DNA from: Phycicoccus sp963843895
Lineage (GTDB): Bacteria; Actinomycetota; Actinomycetes; Actinomycetales; Dermatophilaceae
Reading direction: 5' to 3'
Length of the DNA stretch: 64,000 nucleotides
Assembly (NCBI GenBank): GCA_963843895.1
Contig: CAWJME010000008.1
Span: forward strand, 1-64,000
The first letter of the stretch is position 1. Each line of letters begins with the position of its first letter. Of this stretch, positions 1-9,900 are shown in pieces. Both the position numbers and the translations under genes were made by a program. Below the pieces are notes generated by a model. That model ran no database searches and was not told the DNA's origin. It saw only the letters and a program-made list of their open reading frames with translations.

Positions 1-1292
1 GGGAGGGTGAGGAAGAAACACGCCGCCGCCCCGACGACCGGCAGCGCCGTGGGGGTCACGAAGTGCGCGCGGTCGACCGGGTCCCGCCGCAGGACGAGCA
101 CGGCGATGTTGACGACCGTGAAGACGCCGAGCAGGAGCAGGGCGGTCGTCCCGCCGAGGGCGGCCACCGCGTCCCCGCTGTTCTCCGTGACGAGCACGAC
201 GAGCCCCAGCGCGATCGCCGTCGTGAGGAGGATCGCCACCCACGGGGTCTGCCGGCGAGGGTGGACCCTGCCGAGCACGGCGGGCAGCACGCCCTGGGTG
301 GCCAGCCCGTAGAGCAGGCGGCTCGCCATGAGCATGTTGATGAGGGCGGAGTTGGCGACCGCGAACATCGCGATGAACGGCATCACCGCGTCGACCGGGA
401 AGTCCGGCAGACCGGTCGCCACGACCCGCGTCAGTGGGGTGTCCCCCTCCCCCAGGTCGCCGACGGGGACCAGGGCCACGGCGAAGACCGCGACGAGCAC
501 GTAGATGAGGCCCGTGACACCGAGCCCGGTGAGCATCATCCGGGGGAAGGTCCGCACCGGGTCGCGGGTCTCCTCGGCCATGTTCACGGCGTCCTCGAAG
601 CCGACCATCGCGAAGAACGCGAGCGAGGTGGCGGTGGTGACGGCGAGGAAGACGTTCTTGTCGCCCGAGGTGTCGAACACGACGGTTCGGGAGAAGTCGG
701 CCTTCCCCGCGGTCGCCGCGTACACGCCGACGAGGATCACGAGGAGCAGCCCGGACAGCTCGACGCAGGTGAGCACGACGTTGGCCCGGACGCTCTCCCC
801 CACCCCGCGGAGGTTGACCACGGCGACGAGCAGGACGAAGGCGAGCGCCACGAGCAGGACGAGAGTGGGGCTGCCCATGTCGAGCCCGAAGCCGTCGACG
901 AGGTTCGCCGCGAACGCCTTGCTCGCCGTGGACGCCGAGGTGATGCCGGAGGACATCACCGCGAAGGCCACGACGAACGTCACGAAGTGGATGCCGAAGG
1001 CCTGGTGCGCGTACAGGGCCGCGCCGGCGGCCCGCGGGTACTTCGTCACGAGCTCGAGGTAGGAGAACGCCGTGACGAGGGCGACGGAGAACGCGACGAC
1101 GAAGGGCGCCCACGCGGCTCCCCCGACCTCGGCGGCGATCTTCCCGGTCAGCGTGTAGACGCCCGTGCCGAGGATATCCCCGACGATGAAGAGCAGCAGC
1201 AGCCGTGGCCCGATGGCCCGCTTCAGCGGGGTCTGCTCCTCGCCCGCGACGGGCGCCCCGGGCTCCCCCGCCCGGTCGGCCGCGGCGCCCAT
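1..1292 (-). CDS. APC-family amino acid permease (3' end outside window)
   Basis: Integral-membrane transporter of the amino acid-polyamine-organocation superfamily, probably taking up an amino acid by proton symport; the substrate cannot be told from sequence. The frame is open from an ATG at 1292 to the window edge, about 430 residues. It begins with a cytoplasmic stretch and then the first membrane helix, with the family-typical GDILGTGVYTLTGKIAAEVG segment near residues 38-57. At least ten further hydrophobic segments follow, including the GFEDAVNMAEETRDPVRTFP region typical of the cationic amino-acid/YhdG type. A GGAG lies about 7 bases before the ATG. It starts 19 bases after the parE stop on the same strand and may be cotranscribed. 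The C-terminus is missing. Confidence 0.88.
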   Translation of the reverse strand, partial: MGAAADRAGEPGAPVAGEEQTPLKRAIGPRLLLLFIVGDILGTGVYTLTGKIAAEVGGAAWAPFVVAFSVALVTAFSYLELVTKYPRAAGAALYAHQAFGIHFVTFVVAFAVMSSGITSASTASKAFAANLVDGFGLDMGSPTLVLLVALAFVLLVAVVNLRGVGESVRANVVLTCVELSGLLLVILVGVYAATAGKADFSRTVVFDTSGDKNVFLAVTTATSLAFFAMVGFEDAVNMAEETRDPVRTFPRMMLTGLGVTGLIYVLVAVFAVALVPVGDLGEGDTPLTRVVATGLPDFPVDAVMPFIAMFAVANSALINMLMASRLLYGLATQGVLPAVLGRVHPRRQTPWVAILLTTAIALGLVVLVTENSGDAVAALGGTTALLLLGVFTVVNIAVLVLRRDPVDRAHFVTPTALPVVGAAACFFLTL

Positions 1293-1311
1293 CGCCTGCT
1301 CCGTCCGCCGG

Positions 1312-3438
1312 TCAGGCGTCGATGCGTTCGCGGTCGAGGGCTCCGGCGCTGTCGATGATGAAGTCCTTGCGGGGACCCACCTCACCGCCCATGAGCAGCT
1401 CGAACACGGTGCCGGCGGACTCGATGTCGCGCAGCGTCACCTTGCGCAGCGTGCGCTGGCCCGGGTCCATCGTGGTCTCCGCGAGCTGGTCGGCGTCCAT
1501 CTCCCCGAGGCCCTTGTAGCGCTGCAGCGGCTTGGTCTTGCGGCCCCGCTTCGCGAGGGTGGCCAGGGTCCGGCGCATCTCGGCCTCGGAGTAGGTGTAG
1601 ATGACCTCGTTGGGCCTGCTGCCCGGGTTGACCACCTCGATGCGGTGCAGCGGCGGGACGGCGGCGTAGACCCGGCCGGCCTCGACGAGCGGTCGCATGT
1701 ACCGGAAGAACAGGGTGAGCAGGAGGGTGCGGATGTGGGCGCCGTCGACGTCGGCGTCGGTCATGATGATGACCTTGCCGTAGCGGGCGGACTCGAGGTC
1801 GAAGGTGCGGCCCGAGCCGGCTCCGATGACCTGGATGATCGCGGCGCACTCGGCGTTGCCGAGCATGTCCGTGACCGAGGCCTTCTGGACGTTGAGGATC
1901 TTGCCGCGGATCGGCAGCAGCGCCTGGTGGTCGCTGCTGCGCGCGAGCTTGGCGGTGCCGAGGGCGCTGTCGCCCTCGACGATGAACAGCTCGGTGTGCT
2001 CGGGGTCGCTGCTGCGGCAGTCGGCCAGCTTGGCGGGCAGCGAGGAGGACTCCAGCGCCGTCTTCCGGCGCTGGGTCTCCTTGTGCATCCGTGCGCTGAT
2101 GCGCGACTTCATCTCGGCGACGACCTTCTCGAGGAGGGTGTTCGCCTGCTGCTTGTACGGCCGCTTGGTCGAGGTGAGCAGCGCCGTGAGCTCGGTCTCG
2201 ACCACCTTGGCGACGATCTGGCGCACCGCCGAGGTGCCGAGCACCTCCTTGGTCTGCCCCTCGAACTGCGGCTCGGCGAGCCGGACGGTGACGACCGCGG
2301 TGAGCCCGGCGAGCGCGTCGTCCTTCTCGACCTTGTCGGTGCCCGCCTTGAGCCGGCGGGCGTTGGTCTCGACCTGCTTGCGCAGCACCTTGAGCAGCGC
2401 CTGGTCGAAGCCGGCGAGGTGGGTGCCGCCCTTGGGCGTCGCGATGATGTTGACGAAGGAGCGCACCGTCGTGTCGTAGCCGGTCCCCCAGCGCACGGCG
2501 ACGTCGACGCCGCACTCGCGCTCGACCTCCGTGGGGGTCATGTGCCCCTTGGCGTCGAGGACGGGGACGGTCTCGGTGAACGTGCCGCTGCCCTGGAGCC
2601 GCCACACGTCGGTGACGGCCGTGTCGGGCGCGAGGTACTCGCAGAACTCGGAGATGCCGCCGTCGTGGAGGAACACCTCCTCGATGGTCTCCTCGCCGCG
2701 CTCGTCGCGGACGACGAGGGTGAGGCCCGGAACGAGGAACGAGGTCTGCCGGGCCCGGCCGAGCAGGCCGTCGAGGTCGAAGGTGGCGTCCTTGAGGAAG
2801 ATCTGGCGGTCGGCCCAGTAGCGCACCCGGGTGCCGGTGACGCCGCGCTTGGCCTTGCCGATGACCTCGAGGGCGCTGGTCTTGATGTATGGCGTGAACT
2901 CGTGGTCGGGGTCCTTGCGGCCGGCGGCACCGGCGACGTCCGAGAAGGACCCCGGCTCGCCGCGGCGGAAGCTCATCGCGTAGGTCTTGCCGGCCCGGTC
3001 GACCTCGACGTCGAGGCGGGAGGAGAGGGCGTTGACGACCGAGGCACCGACCCCGTGGAGGCCGCCGGAGGCGGTGTACGAGCCGCCGCCGAACTTGCCG
3101 CCCGCGTGCAGGCGGGTGTAGACGAGCTCGACCCCGGTGAGGCCGGTCCGAGGCTCGATGTCGACGGGGACGCCGCGGCCGTTGTCGCGGACCTCGACCG
3201 AGCCGTCGGCCAGGAGGATGACCTCGATGTGGTCGCAGTGCCCGCCGAGCGCCTCGTCGACCGCGTTGTCGATGATCTCCCAGAGGCAGTGCATGAGCCC
3301 ACGCGAGTCGGTGGACCCGATGTACATGCCGGGGCGCTTGCGCACGGCCTCCAGCCCCTCGAGGACCTGGAGGTGGTGGGCGGTGTACTCGGACGCGGAC
3401 TTGCTCGTCGCGGTCTTCTTCGCAGCGGTCACAGTCAC
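1312..3438 (-). CDS. parE: DNA topoisomerase IV subunit B (ParE/GyrB-like)
   Basis: ATPase subunit of a type IIA topoisomerase that, with ParC, decatenates and relaxes DNA. The 708-residue protein has the GHKL ATP-binding motif EIIDNAVDEALGG near residues 54-66, GGLHGVGASVVNAL after it, the TOPRIM EGDSA motif near 488, and TDADVDGAH near 559. Most actinobacteria carry a second GyrB-type protein of this kind beside true GyrB, which would be elsewhere in the genome. The GTG start at 3438 is chosen because a TACCCT hexamer ends 7 bases upstream, the layout of a leaderless transcript; the upstream extension of the frame is non-conserved. Calling it ParE rather than GyrB rests on overall similarity, not a decisive residue. 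Confidence 0.93.
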   Translation of the reverse strand: MTVTAAKKTATSKSASEYTAHHLQVLEGLEAVRKRPGMYIGSTDSRGLMHCLWEIIDNAVDEALGGHCDHIEVILLADGSVEVRDNGRGVPVDIEPRTGLTGVELVYTRLHAGGKFGGGSYTASGGLHGVGASVVNALSSRLDVEVDRAGKTYAMSFRRGEPGSFSDVAGAAGRKDPDHEFTPYIKTSALEVIGKAKRGVTGTRVRYWADRQIFLKDATFDLDGLLGRARQTSFLVPGLTLVVRDERGEETIEEVFLHDGGISEFCEYLAPDTAVTDVWRLQGSGTFTETVPVLDAKGHMTPTEVERECGVDVAVRWGTGYDTTVRSFVNIIATPKGGTHLAGFDQALLKVLRKQVETNARRLKAGTDKVEKDDALAGLTAVVTVRLAEPQFEGQTKEVLGTSAVRQIVAKVVETELTALLTSTKRPYKQQANTLLEKVVAEMKSRISARMHKETQRRKTALESSSLPAKLADCRSSDPEHTELFIVEGDSALGTAKLARSSDHQALLPIRGKILNVQKASVTDMLGNAECAAIIQVIGAGSGRTFDLESARYGKVIIMTDADVDGAHIRTLLLTLFFRYMRPLVEAGRVYAAVPPLHRIEVVNPGSRPNEVIYTYSEAEMRRTLATLAKRGRKTKPLQRYKGLGEMDADQLAETTMDPGQRTLRKVTLRDIESAGTVFELLMGGEVGPRKDFIIDSAGALDRERIDA

Positions 3439-3445
3439 GTTCGGA

Positions 3446-3451
3446 AGGGTA
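3446..3451 (-). promoter_or_regulatory. -10 hexamer for leaderless parE
   Basis: The minus-strand hexamer TACCCT lies 7 bases before the GTG of parE. This matches the actinobacterial TANNNT -10 element at the distance expected if transcription starts at the start codon. There is no Shine-Dalgarno-like sequence in the gap. Confidence 0.55.
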
Positions 3452-3618
3452 ACCGGGGCCCCCGACCGCGCCCGACAGGCGCACCGTCCGGCCCCCGGAC
3501 CGGTCGGCCGAAAGGTCACGATCCGGTGATGACGCGCCGGGGATCTCGACCCGTGCACCCGGGGAAGGATCCGGCGTGCTTGACTGTTGCACAGGTCGCC
3601 GACCCCAACAGGGTCGTC

Positions 3619-3639
3619 GTCCTGCACCACCGGCAGGAC
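3619..3639 (+). other. Hairpin in leader of small zinc-ribbon gene
   Basis: A perfect 7-base inverted repeat, GTCCTGC and GCAGGAC, separated by 7 bases, sits 25 bases before the GTG of the next gene. A second short repeat, GACCC-N5-GGGTC, lies at about 3601-3615, and a TTGACT that could be a -35 element is at 3580-3585, without a convincing -10. It may be a leader structure, but no function is shown. Confidence 0.3.
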
Positions 3640-3663
3640 CCCGAGCGCCCCGAGGAGGCCGAC

Positions 3664-3882
3664 GTGAACGCCGCACTGGCACCCACCCTGACCACCGCGG
3701 ACCGTTGCGACCGCTGTGGCGCCCAGGCCTACGTCCGGGTCCGCCTCCACGCGGGCGGTGAGCTGCTCTTCTGCGCCCACCACGGCCGTGAGCACACCCC
3801 TGCCCTCGCCGACAAGGCCGAGATCCACGACGAGAGCGAGCGCCTCGTCGAGCCGGTGGGCCCGGCCGTCGTCGACGACTGA
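3664..3882 (+). CDS. Small CxxC protein, DUF7455-like
   Basis: A 72-residue soluble protein with a zinc-ribbon-like N-terminal half: a CDRC pair near residues 15-18, then FCAHHGREH near 36-44. Cys and His are spaced as for one metal site. It resembles a small family found widely in actinobacteria (DUF7455), whose role is unknown to me. The GTG at 3664 gives the conserved length; the frame continues far upstream but only as composition-driven open frame. The next gene starts 1 base after its stop, so the two are probably cotranscribed. The function is not established. Confidence 0.75.
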   Translation: MNAALAPTLTTADRCDRCGAQAYVRVRLHAGGELLFCAHHGREHTPALADKAEIHDESERLVEPVGPAVVDD

Positions 3883-3883
3883 G

Positions 3884-4378
3884 GTGTCCGCCCTGGCGGA
3901 CGACACCTGGCTCGTCCTGCCGCCACTGCTGATCCTCGCCGGGATCGTCGGGATCGTCGTCCCCGTCCTGCCCGGACTGCTGCTCACCGTGCTCGGCCTG
4001 CTCGTCTGGGCCCTCACCGAGAACAGCGTCACCGGCTGGGTGGTGCTCGCCCTCGGGGTCCTCGTGGGCCTCACCGGGATGGTGCTCCAGTACCTCGTCC
4101 CCGGCCGGCGGATGAAGCGGCAGGGGGTGCGCACCTCCACCCTGGCGCTGGCCGTCCTCCTCGCGGCGGTCGGCTTCTTCGTCATCCCGGTCGTCGGTGC
4201 GGTGCTCGGGTTCGTCCTCGGCATCTGGCTCGTCGAGCACGGCCGGGGGGCCTCGCGGCAGGAGGCGTGGTCGCGGACGCGGCACGCCGTCGTCGCCATC
4301 CTCCAGGGGTGGGGCATCGAGCTCGCCGCGGCCCTCGGGGTGGCCGGGCTCTACGTCGTGGGGCTGCTCGTCACCTGA
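3884..4378 (+). CDS. DUF456 family membrane protein
   Basis: A 164-residue integral membrane protein of the DUF456 family. It has about four to five hydrophobic segments: WLVLPPLLILAGIVGIVVPV, GLLLTVLGLLVWAL and VVLALGVLVGLTG in the first half, a glycine-rich VLLAAVGFFVIPVVGAVLGF pair in the middle, and a C-terminal helix before the stop. The PVLPG turn and the GxxxGxxxG packing motifs are typical of the family, which has no assigned biochemical role. The GTG start follows the preceding stop by one base, which points to translational coupling. Confidence 0.82.
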   Translation: MSALADDTWLVLPPLLILAGIVGIVVPVLPGLLLTVLGLLVWALTENSVTGWVVLALGVLVGLTGMVLQYLVPGRRMKRQGVRTSTLALAVLLAAVGFFVIPVVGAVLGFVLGIWLVEHGRGASRQEAWSRTRHAVVAILQGWGIELAAALGVAGLYVVGLLVT

Positions 4379-4411
4379 GCCGGGGTCCTGCGGGGTGGGG
4401 CGCGGTGCCCG

Positions 4412-4801
4412 TCACCACTTGTTCTCGCGACGCTCCCAGCGCTGGTCGAGGCGGTCGATGAGGGAGCCGCCCTTGCGCCGGCCCCGACCGCCCTTGGACG
4501 GCTGGACCTCGCCGGTGTCGCCCACGACCCCCAGCTTGGCCTTGCGGGGCGGGGTGACGGCGTACGCGGCGGCGGCCACCATCACGGCGAAGCCGACCGC
4601 GCCGACCCACATCGTCGTGTTGATGCCCACGAGCACGAGCCCGAGACCCGCGAGCACGCCGATGACACCGACGACCCACCGCCGCCGCTGCAGCGCGGCG
4701 AGACCGCTGCCCTGCATCTGCGAAGCGAACTTCGGGTCCTCGGCGGCGAGGGCCTGCTCCAGCTGGTCGAGCATCTTCTGCTCATGGTCTGAGAGGGGCA
4801 C
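4412..4801 (-). CDS. DUF3040 domain membrane protein
   Basis: A 129-residue protein with the hallmark DUF3040 N-terminus (PLSDHEQKMLDQLEQAL, then DPKFAS). Two membrane helices follow near residues 42-60 and 65-80, and then a basic tail rich in Lys/Arg. The family is almost confined to actinobacteria and is often near division genes; its role is unknown. The GTG start at 4801 is supported by GGGAGG 4 bases upstream and fits the family N-terminus exactly, whereas a longer frame to 4903 adds nothing conserved. A TATCCT hexamer (4862-4867 read on the minus strand), overlapping the dinB stop, is a plausible -10 of its own promoter. Confidence 0.88.
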   Translation of the reverse strand: MPLSDHEQKMLDQLEQALAAEDPKFASQMQGSGLAALQRRRWVVGVIGVLAGLGLVLVGINTTMWVGAVGFAVMVAAAAYAVTPPRKAKLGVVGDTGEVQPSKGGRGRRKGGSLIDRLDQRWERRENKW

Positions 4802-4859
4802 TGATCCTCCCGCGGTCGGCCCGAGACGCCCGGTGGACGCCCCTGTTGTCCCTGAACCC

Positions 4860-6116
4860 TCAGGATAGGCCGCGAGCTCGCCGCACGGAAGCCGATGTGT
4901 CACGTTCGATGAGACTCGCCGGGCGGACCACCCCCGACCCGAACCGCGCGCGGGCCCGGTCGACCGCCCGGTCGGCGTCCCGCCAGCCGTGCTCCGGCTC
5001 CCCGATGACGCCCTGGATGGGGGCCTGGTGGGTCGGGGTGAGCCCGGTCAGACGGACCCCGACGAGCCGGATCCGGGCCCGTTGCAGCCCGAGGGCGTCG
5101 AAGAGCCCCACGGCGGTCTCGTGGATGGTCCGTCCGCTGTCGGTGGGTTCGCGCAGGGTGCGGGCCCGGGTGATCGTCGTGAAGTCGCTGAACCTCACCT
5201 TGAGGGTGACGGTCCGGCCGGTCGTCCCGGCGGCCCGCATCCGAGCCGCCGTGCGCTCGCTGAGCGCGAGCAGGTGGCGGCGGATGAGCACGGCGTCGTC
5301 GAGGTCGGCCTCGAAGGTCTCGTCGCTGCCGACGCTCTTCTCGCGCTGCTCGCGCTGGACCGGCCGGGGGTCGCGGCCCCACGCGAGCTCGTGGAGGTGG
5401 CGGCCGGTGGCCTCCCCGAGGCCGCGGACCAGCGTCGCCACCGGGGTGTGGGCGATGTCGGCGACCGTGTGCAGCCCGAGCCGCACGAGTGCCTCCTCCG
5501 TCCGGTCCCCCACGCCCCAGAGCGCGGCCACGGGCAGCTGCTGGACGAACGGGACGACCTCGTCGCGCGGGACGACGACCATGCCGTCGGGTTTGGCGAG
5601 GTTCGAGGCGAGCTTGGCGACGAACTTGCTCGGGGCGACCCCGACCGAGCAGGTGATGCCCTGCTCGTCGTGGACGGTGTCGCGGAGCAGCTGCCCGATC
5701 GTCGCGGGGCTGCCGAGCCGCCGGACCGCGCCCGAGACGTCGAGGAAGGCCTCGTCGAGGGAGAGCGGCTCGACGACGGGGGTGACCGACCGGAAGGTCT
5801 CCATCACCCCGGCCGAGATCGTCGCGTAGAGGTCGTGCTGGGGCGGGAGCACCGTGGCCTGCGGGCACAGCCGCCGGGCGCGGCCCATCGGCATCGCCGA
5901 GGCGACCCCGAAGCGGCGCGCCTCGTACGTGGCGGAGAGGACGACCCCCCGGGTGCCGCCGCCGATGATGACCGGCGTGCCGACGAGCTCGGGGTGGGAG
6001 AGCAGGGTCGCGGACGCGTAGAAGGCGTCCATGTCGACGTGGAGCACCGTGCAGCCGGTGTCGTCGGGCGGCGCGGCGGCGAGCCGCTCGGGCAGGGCGA
6101 ACTGGCGCCGGCTCAT
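4860..6116 (-). CDS. dinB: DNA polymerase IV (Y family, DinB)
   Basis: A low-fidelity translesion polymerase that bypasses damaged template bases. The 418-residue protein carries the Y-family catalytic acids in VDMDAFYAS near residues 28-36 and SLDEAFLDVSG near 117-127. The usual palm/fingers motifs (SATYEARRFGV), helix-hairpin-helix thumb and little-finger region (TLKVRFSDFTT) follow. Length matches the family. It is the last gene of the damage-response block headed by the SOS box near 11827; its start lies 18 bases after the methyltransferase stop, so cotranscription is likely. A C-terminal beta-clamp-binding peptide is not obvious. Confidence 0.95.
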   Translation of the reverse strand: MSRRQFALPERLAAAPPDDTGCTVLHVDMDAFYASATLLSHPELVGTPVIIGGGTRGVVLSATYEARRFGVASAMPMGRARRLCPQATVLPPQHDLYATISAGVMETFRSVTPVVEPLSLDEAFLDVSGAVRRLGSPATIGQLLRDTVHDEQGITCSVGVAPSKFVAKLASNLAKPDGMVVVPRDEVVPFVQQLPVAALWGVGDRTEEALVRLGLHTVADIAHTPVATLVRGLGEATGRHLHELAWGRDPRPVQREQREKSVGSDETFEADLDDAVLIRRHLLALSERTAARMRAAGTTGRTVTLKVRFSDFTTITRARTLREPTDSGRTIHETAVGLFDALGLQRARIRLVGVRLTGLTPTHQAPIQGVIGEPEHGWRDADRAVDRARARFGSGVVRPASLIERDTSASVRRARGLS

Positions 6117-6134
6117 CGCGGGCTCCCCCGGCGC

Positions 6135-6908
6135 TCAGCCGCGGGTCGCGAGGACGTGCAGGGCGCTGCCGAGGCTCCCGAGGAGGGGGTGCTCGGTCGC
6201 GGCCGCGACGGCCTCCTCGAGGGCCGCCAGGGCCGCCCGGTCGGCCTCGGAGTCGAGCAGGGCCGAGGGGACGAGGTCGGTGAGGACCCGCACCCCCTGG
6301 ACGTGGACCGGGGTGAGGCCGTGCGCCTCGAGGAGCGCCACGACGGCGGACTCGTCGAACCGGCGGGGTGCGGGGTCGTCGTCGCCCCACCGGCCGTCCG
6401 GGCGCTCGAGGACCGCCCGGGCGCGGTCGAGCTGGCCGGCGAGGGCGCGGGAGAGGACGGCGTGCAGCCGCTGGGCGACGACGAGCGAGAAGGTGCCGCC
6501 GGGGGCGAGCAGGGCCGCGACCGCGCCGACCGCGGCCTCGGGGTCGTCGACGACCTCGAGGGTGCCGTGGAGGCAGACGAGGTCGAACGCGGCGTCGGCG
6601 CCGACGAGGTCGCGGACGGTGTCGGCGTCGCCCTGGAGGGCCCGGACGCGCTCGAGGGCGCCGTTCTCGGTGGCCCGGCGGCGCAGCGAGAACAGGGCGT
6701 CGGGGCTGGGGTCGACGACGGTGAGGTCGTGCCCGGCGACGGCGAGCGGGACGGCCGTGCCGCCGGTGCCGCCCCCGAGGTCGAGGACCCGCAGCGGGCG
6801 CCCGAGCTCGGCCGCGCGACGCGCGGCGTGGGCGTCGAGGACGCGCTGGACGGCCGTCGTCCGCGAGCCGCCCGCGGGGCCGGGACGGCTGCCACGGTGC
6901 TCGGACAC
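6135..6908 (-). CDS. Class I SAM-dependent methyltransferase
   Basis: A 257-residue Rossmann-fold methyltransferase. The SAM-binding glycine motif LRVLDLGGGTGGTAVPLA is near residues 39-57, the acidic VVDPSPDAL loop near 71, and the FDLVCLHGTLEVVDDPEAAV segment (motif IV/post-I) near 110-130. No residue identifies the substrate; the general family is the one around UbiE/CmoA-like enzymes. It sits between dnaE2 and dinB on the same strand. The GTG start has a GAGGAG about 8 bases upstream, and a TAGGGT hexamer overlaps the dnaE2 stop, so it may have its own promoter as well as read-through from dnaE2. Confidence 0.85.
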   Translation of the reverse strand: MSEHRGSRPGPAGGSRTTAVQRVLDAHAARRAAELGRPLRVLDLGGGTGGTAVPLAVAGHDLTVVDPSPDALFSLRRRATENGALERVRALQGDADTVRDLVGADAAFDLVCLHGTLEVVDDPEAAVGAVAALLAPGGTFSLVVAQRLHAVLSRALAGQLDRARAVLERPDGRWGDDDPAPRRFDESAVVALLEAHGLTPVHVQGVRVLTDLVPSALLDSEADRAALAALEEAVAAATEHPLLGSLGSALHVLATRG

Positions 6909-6956
6909 GGTCGGTCTCCTCGTCGGCGGCGGGTCGGGGCTGGTGCGCTGCCCACC

Positions 6957-9900
6957 CTAGTGTCCCGAGCTGCCCGGGCTCGCGTGCCACAGCTTGCGCG
7001 ACGGGAGCGCCGCCGCGGGGCTCGCGGGGCTCGCGGGCGCCACCGGGGTGCCGCGCCCGGAGCGCGGGTCGGCCCCCGGCGGGCGGGTGTCGGCGTACGG
7101 CGACTGCCGGAAGCCCGAGGCGTGGACGAGGACCCGGCGCCCGGTGCGGGCGTCGGCCTCGCGGGCCGCGTGCTCGGCCGCCTCGGCCCGGGCCACGGCA
7201 TCGGCCTCCCCCGCGGCGACCGCGGCCCGGACCGCGGCGAGCCCGCCGAGCTGCCAGGCGTCCCACAGCGCGGCGAGCTCCCAGGCCCCGGTGGCGCGGA
7301 TCGAGACCCCCCGGTCGCCGGTGCGGCGGACCACGCCGCGCACGAGGAGCATCCACGAGTGGAAGACGACCCCGGCGTAGGGCCCCTGGACGTCCTCGAA
7401 GAAGGTGCAGTCGGAGGGGCCGGTGCCGTCGTCGAGGGTGAGGAAGACGACCCGGCGCCCGGAGCGCACCGGCGGGGTCTGGGTGGCCACCTTGACGCCG
7501 GAGACCCACACCTCGGAGCGGCTGCGCGCCGAGAGCAGGTCGCGGCTGCGGGTGACCCCGAGGGCGGCGAGCAGGGGCTCGTAGAACGCGATGACGTGGG
7601 CGGAGACGTCGAGGCCGAGGACGTCGAGCTCGGCGCGGACCCGCTCCGGGCCGGTCATCTCGGGCAGGCCGGTGCCGGCGACGAGGCGCGGCCGGTCGCC
7701 GAGGTCGAGGGTCAGCTGGTGGGGCTGCTCCGCCGCGGGGACCACCTGCCGGGCGGCCTGGCTCTGGGCGGCCGCCCGGAGCCGGACGTCGACCCCGGCG
7801 CCCTCGACCTCGCGGGCGGCCGAGGTCGGGAGGGCCTTCCGGCGGCTGGTGCGGGGCCGGCCGCTGCCGCGCTCCCAGTGGTCGAGCTCGGCGACGTGGA
7901 GGAGCAGGTCGCGGCGGGTGACCCGGCCGCGCCGCCCGAGGCCCCCGGTCGCGGTGCCGTGGAGGGCGTCGAACGCCCCGGCGAGGACGAGCCGCTCGGT
8001 GACCGGGCGGCTGACCCGGGCGCGGGTCCAGAAGTCGCCGAGGTCGGAGTAGGGCTGCCCGGCGACGACCCGGGCGACCTCGGCCTCGCTGATGCCCTTG
8101 ACGTCGGCGAGCGAGAGCCGGATGCCGTACGGCTGCGGGTCGCGCTTCCACCCCGGGACCTCGTCACGCCCGGCCACCCCCTCGGGCCCCCCACCCGTCG
8201 AGTGAACAGGACACGCCGTGTCAGCCCCCTCGCACACGGCGTGTTCTGTTCTCTCGACGGGGTTCTCGGGGTCGGCGCCGGGGTCCTCGACCCGCTCGAT
8301 GCGGTAGGTGTCGCCGGAGGCGTTGACGTCGAGGCCGAGGACGGGGATGCCGAAGGACCGGGCGTCGTCGAGGAGCAGGCGCTTGGGGTACATCCCCGGG
8401 TCGTGGGTGAGGATGCCGGAGAGGAAGGCCGCCGGGTGGTGGGTCTTGAGCCAGGCGGAGTGGTAGGTCGGCAGCGCGAACGCGGCCGCGTGGGCCTTGC
8501 AGAACCCGAAGGACGCGAAGCTCTTGAGCACCTCCCAGATCCGGTCGCGGTCCTCGGCGGCGTAGCCCCGGGCGGCGGCCGCCGGGCGCCACCACGCCTC
8601 GACCTCCTCCTGGCCGGTGGGCGTGCCCATGCTCCGGCGCACCTCGTCGGCCTGGGCGAGGCTCACCCCGGTGGTCTCGGCGACGATGAGCAGCACCTGC
8701 TCGTGGAAGACGACGACCCCCTCGGTCTCCTCGAGCGCCGGGACGAGGCTCGGGTGGAGGAAGCGCCGCTCGCGCCAGCCGTGCCGGCTCTCGAGGAACG
8801 GGGTGATCATGTCGGACTTCACCGGGCCGGGCCGGAACAGCGAGATGTCGACGATGAGGTCGTCGAACGCGGTGGGGCCGAGCTTGCCGACGAGCTCGCG
8901 CTGGCCCGGGCTCTCGATCTGGAACATCCCGAGGGTGCGGGTGGTGCGGATCAGCTCGAAGGTGTCGGGGTCCTCGAGCGGCACCTGCGCCTCGTCGTCG
9001 AGGTCGACCCGCTCCCCCGTGACCCGCTCGACCTCGGCGACGGCGTGCGCCATCGAGGACTGCATCCGGATGCCGAGGACGTCGAGCTTGAGGAACCCGA
9101 GGGTCTCGACGTCGTCCTTGTCGAACTGGCTCATCGGGAAGCCGAGCCAGCTCGCCTCGACGGGCGTGCGGTCGAGCATCCCCGCGTTGGACAGGACCAC
9201 CCCGCACGGGTGGAGCGCGATGTGCCGGGGCAGGCCGTCGAGGGCCTCGACGAGGTCGAAGAACTGCGCGAGCCGGGGGCTGTCGAGGCCGCGGCTGCGC
9301 AGCTCCGGGAGGTCGGCGATGGCGTGGCGGGCGTCGCGGGCCCGGATGTGCGGGAACGCCTTGGCGATCTCGTCGACCTCGACCGGGGGCATCCCGAGCG
9401 CGGCGCCGACGTCGCGGACGGCGTGGCGCACCTTGTAGGTGTCCATCATCGAGACGCAGGTGACCCGTTCGCCGCCGAACCGCTCGAGGACCGCCTCGTA
9501 GATCTCGGTGCGGCGGGCGGACTCGACGTCGACGTCGATGTCGGGCAGCTCGGCGCGCAGCGGGGAGCAGAACCGCTCCATGAGGAGGCGGTGCCGGATG
9601 GGGTCGACGCCGCTGATGCCGAGGAGGTGGTTGACGAGGCTGCCGGCACCCGAGCCGCGCGCCGCGACCCGGACCCCGCGGGCGCGGATGAGGTCGGTGA
9701 CCTCGCCGACGGTGAGGAAGTACGTGGGGTAGCCGAGTGACCGGATGACGGTGAGCTCGGCGTCGAGCCGGTCGTGGACGACGGCGAGCTCGGCGTCGGT
9801 GGCCCCCGGGTAGCGGGTGCCGACGGCGGCCCGGCAGCGCCGGGTGAGGACGTCCATCGGGTCGGTGCCGGCCGCGATGCCGAGGACCTCCGGCTCGGGC

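Noticed and set aside
3580..3608. Classical -35/-10 promoter for the small CxxC gene
   Set aside because: TTGACT is present but nothing resembling TANNNT occurs at 16-19 bases spacing.
8150..8280. Frameshift or pseudogene in dnaE2 at the palindrome
   Set aside because: The minus-strand frame reads straight through the palindrome, and downstream conserved motifs stay in the same frame.
4989..9740. Very long plus-strand open frame opposite dinB and dnaE2
   Set aside because: Its product is Arg/Gly/Asp/Val-rich without domains, and it lies antisense to well-supported polymerase genes. Stop codons are rare in all frames at this GC content.
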